The notes under the pieces are model-generated. The model was not told the DNA's origin. It made no database searches and was given only the letters and a program-made list of their open reading frames with translations. From NCBI RefSeq assembly GCF_900580865.1, contig NZ_UTBZ01000212.1, positions 1-55,579 of the forward strand: a DNA stretch of 55,579 nt, in the 5' to 3' direction. This DNA is from Pseudomonas viridiflava (GTDB taxonomy: Bacteria; Pseudomonadota; Gammaproteobacteria; Pseudomonadales; Pseudomonadaceae). Numbering within the stretch: position 1 is the first letter of the stretch; each line of letters opens with the position of its first letter. A program made the position numbers and the translations under genes. Shown here piece by piece: positions 1 to 8,827 of the stretch.

Positions 1-2
1 CC

Positions 3-371
3 GTCGGCGTCAATCAGCACATCAAGATCGGCACCGGCCAGTTCATCGATGCCGGCCAGGAAATCCACCTCAGCAGCGGCATGAAAGTGGTGATGGAAGC
101 AGGCGCAGAGCTGACCCTGATCGGCGGCGGCAGCTTCATCAAGATTGATGCTGGTGGTGTGACCATGAGTGGGCCGGTGATCAATATGAACTCCGGGGGA
201 AGCCCGGGGAGCGGCACGGGGGCGGCGCCGTTGTTGCCGGGGCCGTTGAAGCAAGCGGATACGGATAAAGCCGGGCAGTTACTGGTGCCGGCGCAGCGCC
301 AAGCGTTGATGCAGAAGAAGCCGATTTGTGCGGTGTGCGAGAAAGCCAAATTGGAGGCACAGAATGCTTAA
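3..371 (+). CDS. vgrG: VgrG type VI secretion spike protein, C-terminal part (5' end outside window)
   Basis: The reading frame is open from the left edge and ends at TAA 369-371, giving the last 122 residues. The glycine- and isoleucine-rich alternating pattern (HIKIGTGQFIDAGQEIHLSS, then ELTLIGGGSFIKIDAGGV) is the beta-helical needle of VgrG. It is followed by a proline/glycine-rich tail ending in a Cys pair (ICAVCEKAK). VgrG trimers form the puncturing tip of the type VI secretion system and carry effectors. The tail directly precedes a DUF4123 adaptor gene and overlaps it by 8 bp, the usual layout of a VgrG with its own cargo. The N-terminal gp27/gp5-like domains cannot be seen. Confidence 0.92.
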   Translation, partial: VGVNQHIKIGTGQFIDAGQEIHLSSGMKVVMEAGAELTLIGGGSFIKIDAGGVTMSGPVINMNSGGSPGSGTGAAPLLPGPLKQADTDKAGQLLVPAQRQALMQKKPICAVCEKAKLEAQNA

Positions 372-1263
372 GTCGGAATTTCCATTGGAAAACGGCCTCC
401 CCCAAGGCCTTCCATGGAATGGTACGGTAGGTTTACTGCTTGATGGTGTCAGCGTTGAGAAGCTTCCGCAGCACCTGTATCAGTGGACGGAGAACCCTGA
501 GTTCGAGCCGCTTTATCTTGGGACTCGTTGGGCAAAACTGGGCGATATCTCCCCATGCCTCGTGCAAATAAAAGCACAGAACAATCCGGTCCTGACCCGG
601 TTCCTGAACGCATCGCGTCAGGAATGGGGGCACTTGGTGTTCAGCGATCAATCATGGGATCAACTGGTCGCACACTTTCGCTGGCTCACCAGCGTCATGC
701 ACCCACTCGGTGAGGAAGTGTTGTTGCGCATCGCGGACCCGGCCGTAACCCACGCACTGCTCGCTCACGCAGAAACCATCAAGGATCCGACCCTATTCGG
801 CCCGTGCAAACAAATCGTTACTGCCGATGCAGCACTGGATTGCTGGTACATAAACAATAGGCCGGGCAACGCTCCCGAGCCCGACCACAGCAAGCGCTAT
901 CGATTGAGCGACGCACAACTCAGTCAACTGGACGAGGTGAACTTTCGCAATGTTGTGATGCGTCTCGATGCACACATGCAAGAATATTTCCCAAGCTATC
1001 AGGCACAGTCGACCCCACAGCAACGCTGGGAACACCTGCATGCGTTGGCTTCGACCTCCTATGATCGCGGCTTCAACACCGAACTCGATATCACCCTCTA
1101 TGCCAACATTCACGGGTTCCTTGGCGAGCGAGCACTGGAAGAACATCCAGACCTCGACGCCATACTCAAAACCCCGTCGGAACAAACGCCCGCACAACGA
1201 CTCGAACGGGTCGCTGATATTGCCCAGGAACGGGCTGCAACCCTGAACAGGATCCAAGGATGA
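364..1263 (+). CDS. DUF4123 family type VI effector adaptor/chaperone
   Basis: This 299-residue protein has the DUF4123 hallmarks in its N-terminal half: a short aliphatic start (VGLLLDGVSV), then LYLGTRWAKLGDISPCLVQI at about residues 49-68. DUF4123 proteins (Tap/Tec) load a cargo effector onto a cognate VgrG. ATG 364 is preferred because GGAGG at 353-357 lies 6 nt upstream; the frame is open back to an ATG at 328, but that start is buried in vgrG and has no ribosome site. The gene overlaps vgrG by 8 bp and the effector gene by 4 bp (ATGA), so the three are probably translationally coupled. No enzymatic motif is seen. Confidence 0.88.
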   Translation: MLKSEFPLENGLPQGLPWNGTVGLLLDGVSVEKLPQHLYQWTENPEFEPLYLGTRWAKLGDISPCLVQIKAQNNPVLTRFLNASRQEWGHLVFSDQSWDQLVAHFRWLTSVMHPLGEEVLLRIADPAVTHALLAHAETIKDPTLFGPCKQIVTADAALDCWYINNRPGNAPEPDHSKRYRLSDAQLSQLDEVNFRNVVMRLDAHMQEYFPSYQAQSTPQQRWEHLHALASTSYDRGFNTELDITLYANIHGFLGERALEEHPDLDAILKTPSEQTPAQRLERVADIAQERAATLNRIQG

Positions 1264-4200
1264 CAACGCCAACATCGACCGGTAAAAGCCCGAACAACGT
1301 TGCAAAAAGCCGGGATGACGGCAAGTGTGCCATGGGCGGCTGCTCGTTGATGAAGGCAAAAATTCAGCTCATCCCACTGCGTTACGGCCTCGTTGAACGA
1401 CTCGACCCGTCAAGCGCGCTGACCATGCCGTACAAAACCACTTCTCGCCCACTAGGCATTCGATTGATGCGTGACGGCTGGCTCTACGTCATCGTCGACA
1501 AGAAGCCTGAAGCCGTAATGCACGAATACCGAATCCAGAACGGCATCGTTACGCAACTGCTGTGGGAGAAAGGTGAGATCACCGCCAATAAACGCGAAAG
1601 TAATGTGGGCGAAGCCGTGTTGGTCTTCCCGCGTTTGAGCAATCTCTACGTCAACTACTCCGAGGTGCAATGGACCGCCGCGAAATGCGCGCAGGTCATC
1701 AAGCACAAGTCTGAACGTGAGTACTTCATGCAGAAGGTCGATCTCACCAATGCAGACCCTGAGAAAGGCGCAGCTAATCTACTGACGCCAAGTCAGGCGG
1801 AAAAGTGGATTGCGGAGGTTTCGGAGCAGCCGAGTAAAGAGCCGTCGGTTACGGGTGCCAAACCTGAGGAAAGTCAGGACTATCTCTGGGAGCAAGCGTC
1901 GCACTTCAAGAAAACTCAGTTGGGCACACTCAAAAAGCAAGTCAAGGCAGAACATGAGCGTGACCATCTGTACTTGGTCTTACAGGATGACCTGGGCGTG
2001 TTACGCGATCTCGCTGAGCATCAGGACTTGGTCACTGGCTGGATCAGCGACTGGAGCGACGCTGAGGCCAATCAAAAGAAGTATGTATTTGGTTGCTACA
2101 TCGAATCGTTGTACACCGTAACAGGCGAAACCATTCTGAATGCCGCCCAAGGCGACCCTCGTTTTGCCAAACTCAAGGACGAAACAAGCGAAGAGCAGCG
2201 GCAATCGATCGTCGACTATGTCAACGTTAAAAATCAAACCCAGTATTCAGGCGCTGGTACGCATCGTGGGGCTATTGCAGCCTCAAAGTCGCGGATGCGT
2301 ACGAATCTTGGACCTTTGTATTCCAAGTACGAAGACCTGATCGAGACCATCGAAGACAACGCGGATGAAGCGCTCAATGGCGCAAAAATGGGACAAGAAG
2401 GCATTGACGACCTGATTGACCGACCGGCTATGGAAGCCTTCCTTAAACAACAGCGAGCACAATTAAGCCGTTGGAACAAGCGTTTGGATCTGATAACTGA
2501 AGATCGAGCAAAATTAGTATGTGAAAAACGCTTCTATAAATCTGCTTGGTATTTTGACCCAAAACTTGTAATCCAACTTGAATCGGCTCTTGCTACTGAA
2601 TACGCGTGCATGAAAGATATATGCCGCACCGACAAGGCTACCGAAGCGATTGCAGACCTAATAGAAAAAGAGCCGGGCTTTACAGTTCCAACCTTCTTTA
2701 CTGCAAGTTTGACCGATCAGAAGGACCTGTTTGCAAAAATCGGCTCATTAATAAAATCGGCTCGGGATATACCCCTTTCAGCGAAGGACTTCCAAGGACT
2801 GCAAAAAATTAGTCGAGATTTTGTCACGCTCCTGACCCAGGATCTCGCGGCATCAATCAATCTAAGCAACGATGGTATAACTTTCGATCAAGCACGAAAC
2901 ACTGCTTATGAACCTGCCAAACAACTCCGCTTGGCGAATGCTCTAGAAGAAGCTATAGAAGGACTACGCAACGGCCGGGCAATAGACCCATCTAAAATTC
3001 TACGAAACATTCCCGGCTCAGCATGGATCGACGTACTAAGAACATTTGGCAAAAAAGGAATTACTCTTGAGTTTGCTTCTGCAAGCCAGCTTCATGCGTT
3101 CGAAGCTGACATGGCGAAACTCACCGAACTCCGCCAGCAGATGTCCTCGTTGAAAAACAGGATCAGAGAGACATTGGCTAACGAGCGAAAAGGTAGGGCC
3201 CCCAAGGGGAGCTATCGATCTTTGGTTGCACAGCGTAAATCTGTTCAGCAATCCGTCGCCCCGTTAGAGAAAAGAATCGCGCCTGCGATGATTGCTGTTG
3301 GCGAAGGCCCGAGTAAAGCAAGTATAAAAATAAAAGGCCTAACCAGCGCCCAAGAAGCTGAAGTCCACCGAATGGCCGAAGATCATCGCTTAAACACAGG
3401 CGATAAGGTAAGAGGACTAGGAAAAGATATCTTTCAATCTGCGGGAGGCGACATCTTCGCATCCGCTGTATTTGTCGTGCAATTAATTAGCTTTGTCACT
3501 GTTTATTCAGAGTTAAGAAGAAAACCCAGCTGGGATAAAACCGATTACGTTGCATTTGGCAATGCGTTCTTCTCTGCAAGCGGAGGAGGCTTTGCGGCTG
3601 CACAGGGGATATCTGCCACCACTCTGAACGTAGTCAAAAACAACTATTCAAGTGCTGCCGGCAAAGTCCAGCTAGCCGCGCGCATTGGAAAGCTCACCGG
3701 GGGGCTGGGACTAGCTGCTTACGGGTTCGGTATGGCGGCGGCAGCCACAAGTCTGTACGGGGAAAAAGGCTCTGTCGCTCGTTGGACTGAAGCCTTGAGG
3801 TCGGGAGATAGTGCAAAGCTGGCTGGTGCCAGCATGACAATCGCGGGCGACTCTGGACAGTTCGTCGTTAACGGTTGGGCAGTTGCACGAACAGGGCAAT
3901 ATATGTTTGAGGCGGCTTCAAATGTTAGTCAAGCAAGAGCTGTCGCTTGGGTTACAGCTGGAGGCAAACTTCTGAGCGTTGCTGCGAGAGCCAACCTAAT
4001 AGGGTTAGGCTTGACGGTGTTGCAGCTAGGTGGCGAGTGGATTTACAACCGAAACAATAAAACGAAGCTTGATAACTGGCTTCAGCAGGGCGCGTGGGGA
4101 AAGAAGAACCAAAATCGCGGATTCCAAGAAGATCGCATGCAATTGGCAGAGATCACTTCAACCCCTCAGGTCGGTCTAAGACAAATAAATAACAGACCTA

Positions 4201-4622
4201 CTGCAGTGATTAGCATTCCAAATATAACAATTCGAGAGCTGGATGATGTTGGATTTGGCCTTACCGCGTATTGGTCAAGCAATCTCCAGCGCAATGACTG
4301 GGAGCCTTGGACTGAACCTTTGCTATATCAACTCAATTTACTGAGTCCACCAGACGCGCCACTCCAATTGGGGTTAGAAATTTTTGCGCATGAGGCTAAC
4401 GCTCAGCACGGTCTTGCCATAAAGTTGCGATACCATCCACTCCCCGGAGACCAAAAACTTCAGGAAATAATGTTTGAAACCAAGACACTTAACGTTGGAA
4501 GCGGGAAGGAATTTTCAACAACCGGGTTTCTCAGCGCACGAAATACAACTGCTCAAGCATTCATTGTGACCACCGACACGCTAACTGTGCTCGAATCATC
4601 AAAACAAGCCGGGCAAACCTAA
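1260..4622 (+). CDS. VasX/BTH_I2691-like type VI secretion effector (putative pore-forming toxin)
   Basis: A 1120-residue protein. Residues ~20-110 match the VasX N-terminal region: a Cys/Gly-rich start (CAMGGCSLMKAKIQLIPLRY) then SRPLGIRLMRDGWLYVIVD. A long charged helical middle (~170-700) follows. Hydrophobic segments lie at ~730-755, ~763-790, ~813-830 and ~903-927, and a beta-rich tail runs to the end. VasX-type effectors insert into the target cell membrane and dissipate its potential; the hydrophobic block supports that here, but activity is inferred. The gene starts in an ATGA overlap with the DUF4123 gene and ends in a TAATG overlap with the first immunity gene. From about 2500 on, the DNA is clearly richer in A/T than the 5' part, suggesting a C-terminal module of different origin. 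Confidence 0.85.
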   Translation: MTTPTSTGKSPNNVAKSRDDGKCAMGGCSLMKAKIQLIPLRYGLVERLDPSSALTMPYKTTSRPLGIRLMRDGWLYVIVDKKPEAVMHEYRIQNGIVTQLLWEKGEITANKRESNVGEAVLVFPRLSNLYVNYSEVQWTAAKCAQVIKHKSEREYFMQKVDLTNADPEKGAANLLTPSQAEKWIAEVSEQPSKEPSVTGAKPEESQDYLWEQASHFKKTQLGTLKKQVKAEHERDHLYLVLQDDLGVLRDLAEHQDLVTGWISDWSDAEANQKKYVFGCYIESLYTVTGETILNAAQGDPRFAKLKDETSEEQRQSIVDYVNVKNQTQYSGAGTHRGAIAASKSRMRTNLGPLYSKYEDLIETIEDNADEALNGAKMGQEGIDDLIDRPAMEAFLKQQRAQLSRWNKRLDLITEDRAKLVCEKRFYKSAWYFDPKLVIQLESALATEYACMKDICRTDKATEAIADLIEKEPGFTVPTFFTASLTDQKDLFAKIGSLIKSARDIPLSAKDFQGLQKISRDFVTLLTQDLAASINLSNDGITFDQARNTAYEPAKQLRLANALEEAIEGLRNGRAIDPSKILRNIPGSAWIDVLRTFGKKGITLEFASASQLHAFEADMAKLTELRQQMSSLKNRIRETLANERKGRAPKGSYRSLVAQRKSVQQSVAPLEKRIAPAMIAVGEGPSKASIKIKGLTSAQEAEVHRMAEDHRLNTGDKVRGLGKDIFQSAGGDIFASAVFVVQLISFVTVYSELRRKPSWDKTDYVAFGNAFFSASGGGFAAAQGISATTLNVVKNNYSSAAGKVQLAARIGKLTGGLGLAAYGFGMAAAATSLYGEKGSVARWTEALRSGDSAKLAGASMTIAGDSGQFVVNGWAVARTGQYMFEAASNVSQARAVAWVTAGGKLLSVAARANLIGLGLTVLQLGGEWIYNRNNKTKLDNWLQQGAWGKKNQNRGFQEDRMQLAEITSTPQVGLRQINNRPTAVISIPNITIRELDDVGFGLTAYWSSNLQRNDWEPWTEPLLYQLNLLSPPDAPLQLGLEIFAHEANAQHGLAIKLRYHPLPGDQKLQEIMFETKTLNVGSGKEFSTTGFLSARNTTAQAFIVTTDTLTVLESSKQAGQT

Positions 4623-5707
4623 TGTCTTCAATAAATGAGCAATCCAGCGACGATCTAAATCTCAAAAAAATACGGCCCGTGGCTGGTGAGAAACGTAAAT
4701 TCGCGACAGGTGAGGCATTATTCTTCTCCCCGCTTCCGATACCAACGGGCAACGTCCCCATGGATTTGGGCGGAAGCTTTGTTGAGGTAAATGACACATT
4801 CCTCGACGTAGGCAGTAGTAATTTCGGCAAGGCTTTCCAAGCGAGGGCAATGATTGGGTTCGGGATGATGTTTATTTTTTCATGCCTGATTATTTTGCCT
4901 TTGCTTGCAGGATCTACTACCTGGGGATCCCCATTTTCCGAGTCCTTTTGGGACAGAACTGCAGGCATGTTCGATTTCGGTGTGACCTTTAGTATTTGGG
5001 GTGGAGGTATAGCTGCGCTCTTGGGAATTTACGTTATCTTGAGCACTACCAGAGCGAAGTCGCGCACCCGTCCAATTAGATTCAACCGCCAACGTCGTGA
5101 AGTCTGTTTCTTTCCCGACGGTTCTGACCTCCCCGTCATTCAACCATGGGAAGAGATAGTATCTTGGCTTTCGGTCAGTACAGGTGTTACTGGAGTAGGC
5201 GTAACAAGCGCCTATACATTTGGTATGGCGTTCGACGATTCCAGAGCTGACTTAGTGCATTTTGTGAGACAAGGCGTGATGACTCCGACCCATGCCTTGG
5301 GTAAGTGGGAAGCCATACGGATCTATATGGAAAAAGGTCCAGAGTTCTGCCCAGGCAAGGCACCCTACGAGGGTCGCCACACCTTTGATAAAAAACGACA
5401 AGACATGCACGAGGAATACCAGCACAACGAACGTTCCGCTTTAGGAGTTGGTTGGTGGTACCTGACACATTTGATCACTTGGTGGCGTTTTCCGTATTGG
5501 GTAGCAGAATGGGACCATCGTTTCAGCATGAAATCTCTACCTGAATCCATTGCTGAGTGGTCTAAACCTCTTCCGCCTGAACAATGGGGCAAGCCAAGCC
5601 CGGCGCTTAAAGAGCAAAGCGCGAAAATCGAAAAAGCCTTTGCTCAAGGACAGGATTTTATGACGTACTTCAAGGCAAACCTAAACGACAGCAAGACAGA
5701 AGAATAA
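4622..5707 (+). CDS. DUF6708-like membrane protein, probable immunity protein for the adjacent effector
   Basis: A 361-residue protein. A Pro-rich motif (FFSPLPIPTGNVPMDL) at ~35-50 is followed by two predicted membrane helices (~75-97 and ~118-140), an FNRQRREVCFFPDG motif and a soluble C-terminal domain ending in a SKPLPPEQWGKPS segment. The same order is repeated in the two genes at 6453 and 7625, so the three are paralogues. The start ATG shares one base with the effector stop (TAATG), the tight coupling expected of an effector-immunity pair. Proteins of this type (DUF6708, as I recognise it) are common beside VasX-like effectors. Assignment as immunity rests on position and membrane topology. 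Confidence 0.75.
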   Translation: MSSINEQSSDDLNLKKIRPVAGEKRKFATGEALFFSPLPIPTGNVPMDLGGSFVEVNDTFLDVGSSNFGKAFQARAMIGFGMMFIFSCLIILPLLAGSTTWGSPFSESFWDRTAGMFDFGVTFSIWGGGIAALLGIYVILSTTRAKSRTRPIRFNRQRREVCFFPDGSDLPVIQPWEEIVSWLSVSTGVTGVGVTSAYTFGMAFDDSRADLVHFVRQGVMTPTHALGKWEAIRIYMEKGPEFCPGKAPYEGRHTFDKKRQDMHEEYQHNERSALGVGWWYLTHLITWWRFPYWVAEWDHRFSMKSLPESIAEWSKPLPPEQWGKPSPALKEQSAKIEKAFAQGQDFMTYFKANLNDSKTEE

Positions 5708-5786
5708 AAAACAGCTGAGCTATATAGTAGCCAGAAATCAGATAGCCCGATAACCGTCAGGTCAAGTCCGAGCTTTTACAAAACTG

Positions 5787-5834
5787 AAAAAAAGGGGATG
5801 GTTCATTTTCAAAAAAAATACCCGTCCCCCTTTT
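5787..5834. repeat. Near-palindrome with A/T flanks, possible terminator or small palindromic element
   Basis: GGGGATGG (5794-5801) can pair with CCGTCCCC (5822-5829), with one G-U pair. A run of A precedes the left arm and CTTTT follows the right arm. It sits between the end of the first immunity gene and the orphan effector fragment. It could terminate transcription after 5707, or be a member of the widespread GGGGAC-type palindromes that mark mobile or recombined segments. Confidence 0.45.
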
Positions 5835-5844
5835 CGCTCCTCCT

Positions 5845-6460
5845 TGGGCGTTAGGTTTCACCGCATTACAGTTAGGCGGCGAATCTCTCTATAACTATTT
5901 CAACCTGGACGACCAACAACGTTGGATGTCAAACAGCTGTTGGGGACTAGAAAACAAAGATTGGGACATGTCAAAGCATGCACAAATGTTGGCCGAGGTT
6001 AATTTACGCCCTGTCATTGTGGATGCTGGAATAGTCAAAGAATAATAATGGTGGGGGCATACGCACTATTGGAATATCTTTTCCGGGAGTCTCTATTGAA
6101 AAACTAGGCGAGACCCCAATCCGAATACAAGCTGGACTAATCTCTCAATCAGCATTTCAGGAAGTGGATGTTGGCTTAACGATTTCTGGAAAACTCAAAA
6201 TAACAAGTCGTGCCCCACTGATCCTAAAACTAGAAATCCCGGACGAATGGTGCAGCGAGCAATCAAAGCTAACATTACGTATGAGTGTACAACCAGACAT
6301 AGCCACAGCCCCCTTAAAGGCTGATGACGGATATTTAACCTATCCAATTTCTCTAAATTTTTCAGCCACTAATAAGCCGCTGAAGGGCGAACCATCAGTT
6401 AAATATAGTAAAAATCCGCTAAAACGGGTTGACATTAACATGGAGAACCTAAGTGCCTAG
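5845..6460 (+). pseudogene. Orphan C-terminal fragment of a second VasX-like effector, frameshifted
   Basis: Reading from 5845 gives WALGFTALQLGGESLYNY and later MSKHAQMLAEVNLRP, ending at TAA near 6042. This aligns with the C-terminal region of the effector upstream (LGLTVLQLGGEWIYN and EDRMQLAEI). A one-base shift at about 6042 continues the alignment as NNGGGIRTIGISFPGVSIEK and stays open to TAG 6458-6460. The piece has no start codon, no N-terminal delivery region and begins abruptly. It is therefore a displaced toxin tail, as is known for polymorphic toxins whose C-termini are replaced by recombination. Its end overlaps the start of the next immunity gene by 8 bp, as in an intact effector-immunity pair. 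Confidence 0.8.
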
Positions 6461-7505
6461 CAATAAGTATGAGCGATTACCCCAAGCGGGGGACTTCGAA
6501 AAAGAAAATGGACTAGAAATAATATACTTGTCTCCGAAACCGATACCAACCGGGATGCCTGCGATCAGCTCTCGGCAACTACACCGCAATGCCAATAGTA
6601 ATTTCCTGGACTTTTCTACAGGGCAAGGGAACTTCGAGTTCATGGCGCGAATCGGTATTGGTTCGATAATGTTAATTATTACCTCACTTTTTTTCTTCTC
6701 GGCTTTCGCTTCTTGGATCAGAAGATACTCAGAGCCGTTCCTGAGTGCCTGGGCGAGCTTTTTCTTCAACCCCGTGATATGGTTCATAATTCTATCGATT
6801 GCTGCACTCTATCTTTATTACTTTATAAAGTTAGCCAATGAACTCTCTTCAAACCCGCCTCTACGTTTTAATCGTGAGCGCCGCGAAGTTGTATACGTAG
6901 CTAAAAAGGGAGACAAGCCCAGATATACATCTTGGGAAAGCGTTATAGCCTGCGTATCTTCCGGCAAGCTGATAACACAATATTCTGTGACCCCAGAACA
7001 CAAGCTAATGATCGGTCTGCGCGAGACGGCCAGCGGCGAAGTCCTTTGGAGTGTAATACCATGTGGTAGCTTAAGTCTGGCGCTATCAGAATGGGAAGCT
7101 ATTAGAGCTTACATAGAGAATGGTATAGGCAGCCTCCCAACCAATTATAGCGACGAACTTGAAGAAGGTACTGTCGAGTTTTTCAAATTATGCCGTGAGA
7201 GCTATCGCGAAGAACATTCCCTAGCACGTTACATCTGGGGCTTTATCACAATTCAGTTATTTAGTGGTTGGACTTTACCATGCCACATATCCGAATGGAT
7301 TAACAATCGTCCTAAAGCGCTTTTCCCCAAGGAAGTATTAGAGTGGTCAAAGCCCCTCCCACTAGCAGATCATGCAAAGCCCAGCAAAGAGCTAGTTGCG
7401 GAAACCGAAGAAATCCGCAAGCACTTCGCAAGAGGGCAGACTCTTTTAGATTACTTCGGTTTAAAACCCTCTAGCATGAATACAAATTCAGAGACACGCA
7501 AATGA
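6453..7505 (+). CDS. DUF6708-like membrane protein, probable immunity protein for the orphan effector tail
   Basis: A 350-residue paralogue of the gene at 4622. It has LSPKPIPTGMPAISS near residue 30, two membrane helices (~66-90 and ~108-130), then LRFNRERREVVYVAKKG and the conserved tail EWSKPLPLADHAKPS. The start is GTG 6453, with GGAG about 7 nt upstream; no ATG lies near and the paralogue at 7625 begins at the same residue (MPDNKFDRLPQAGD against MPSNKYERLPQAGD). It overlaps the end of the decayed effector fragment, so it probably protected against that lost toxin. It is intact, which suggests continuing selection. Confidence 0.72.
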   Translation: MPSNKYERLPQAGDFEKENGLEIIYLSPKPIPTGMPAISSRQLHRNANSNFLDFSTGQGNFEFMARIGIGSIMLIITSLFFFSAFASWIRRYSEPFLSAWASFFFNPVIWFIILSIAALYLYYFIKLANELSSNPPLRFNRERREVVYVAKKGDKPRYTSWESVIACVSSGKLITQYSVTPEHKLMIGLRETASGEVLWSVIPCGSLSLALSEWEAIRAYIENGIGSLPTNYSDELEEGTVEFFKLCRESYREEHSLARYIWGFITIQLFSGWTLPCHISEWINNRPKALFPKEVLEWSKPLPLADHAKPSKELVAETEEIRKHFARGQTLLDYFGLKPSSMNTNSETRK

Positions 7506-7624
7506 TTACTACCACAACATTTTAATAACTGGTACACATGACGTTTTTTTAGCTTTCGAAAGATATTTTATATACTAGAATAAAAGCGCCCCGCTAGCGA
7601 TGCCCACTCTGCCGGACCAACTCA

Positions 7625-8660
7625 ATGCCTGATAATAAATTCGACCGTTTGCCCCAAGCCGGTGACACTGAAAACAAATTCGGAACCGAATTTATTTATC
7701 TTTCGCCGATGCCAGTTCCCACAGGTATGCCAGCCTTCAGCGCCCGCAATTTACATCAAGAGGCAAACGAAACCTATCTGGATTTTTCCGTAGGACGTGG
7801 AAATTTTGAGTTCATGGCAAGAGTGGGGATTGGCGTCGTCATGTTTTTTATTATTTTTCTATTTCTTGCAACCGGATACCTGTCCTGGCTACGACGAAAT
7901 TTTGAACCGTTCTTATCAAGTTGGTGGGAGTTTTTTTTCCGGCCCGGTTGTGTGGGCGATTGTAATACCATTAGCCTTGCTTTATATCGTGATCTTTTAT
8001 CTTTCTACACGCCAGATCACACAACATCCACCCATACGTTTTAACCGTCAACGTCGCGAGATCGTTTTCATTCCAAAAAAAGGAAGTCGCCCTCATTATG
8101 TAGCTTGGGAAAGTACTATTGCTTGCGTAACTGCTGGCCAACTAGTAACGCAATATGCAACGATACCTGAATTCAAATTAATGATCGGCTTGCGTGAAGC
8201 AGAAACCGGAAACATTCTTTGGTCATCGGTCGCTTGTGGGAGCTTAAGTTTAGCGATTTCCGAATGGGAGGCTATACGGGCCTATATGGAAGAAGGCCCC
8301 TCAGCCTTGCCTGCGCCACAAACAGACGAACTTGAAGAAGGAAGTGTGGCGTTTTTCCATTTATGTCGTCGGGCTTACCGAGCAGAACACTCCGGAATCC
8401 GTTACGCCTGGGGCTTCCTGACGATACAGTTTTTTAGCGGCTGGACTTTGCCCTGCTATATTTCCGGCTGGGTAAATAGCCGCCCAAAGGCAAAATTCCC
8501 TAAAGAGGTACTGCAGTGGTCGAAGCCAATACCCGCTGATCAGCATGTAAATCCGAGCGAGGATCTTTTACATAAAAGCGCCGAGATTCGCTCGACCTTT
8601 TCAAAGGGGAAAACTTTTCTCGACCATTTCAAACTCAAGCGCTCTGATCAAGCACAGTAA
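7625..8660 (+). pseudogene. Third DUF6708-like immunity gene, frameshifted at a T8 tract
   Basis: The first frame begins MPDNKFDRLPQAGD and matches the gene at 6453 until WWEFFF. It then leaves the family sequence and stops at 8044. The family sequence resumes in the next frame as SGPVVWAIVIPLALLY and continues to 8660 (PPIRFNRQRREIVFIPKKG ... QWSKPIPADQHVNPS). Removing one T from the run of eight at 7931-7938 restores one 344-residue frame that aligns throughout with its neighbour. The cause may be a real mutation, a slippage-prone phase-variable tract, or a base-calling error in a homopolymer. Apart from this the gene shows no further damage. Confidence 0.82.
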
Positions 8661-8668
8661 ATAGACAA

Positions 8669-8718
8669 TCGGGGGGATAAACCACGTTTTCTTTCTTCTA
8701 GAAGTGGTCTCCCCCCGA
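8669..8718. terminator. Imperfect long hairpin between convergent genes
   Basis: TCGGGGGGA at 8669 pairs with TCCCCCCGA ending at 8718, and inside it ACCAC pairs with GTGGT. The hairpin lies between the third immunity gene (+) and the vanW-like gene (-), which converge. There is no long T run on the + side, so termination is likely but not certain. Confidence 0.5.
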
Positions 8719-8827
8719 ATAGCCTGCCCCCTTACTCGGTAAACAGTTAACCCGCATAAAAAATCCACGAAAAGCTGAAGAACAACACTTACGTCATCGA
8801 AGCTGAAACCCCGCATTCACAATGCAT

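Noticed and set aside
328..363. Upstream ATG 328 as start of the DUF4123 protein
   Set aside because: It would add residues unlike the family and lacks a ribosome site; ATG 364 has GGAGG at optimal distance.
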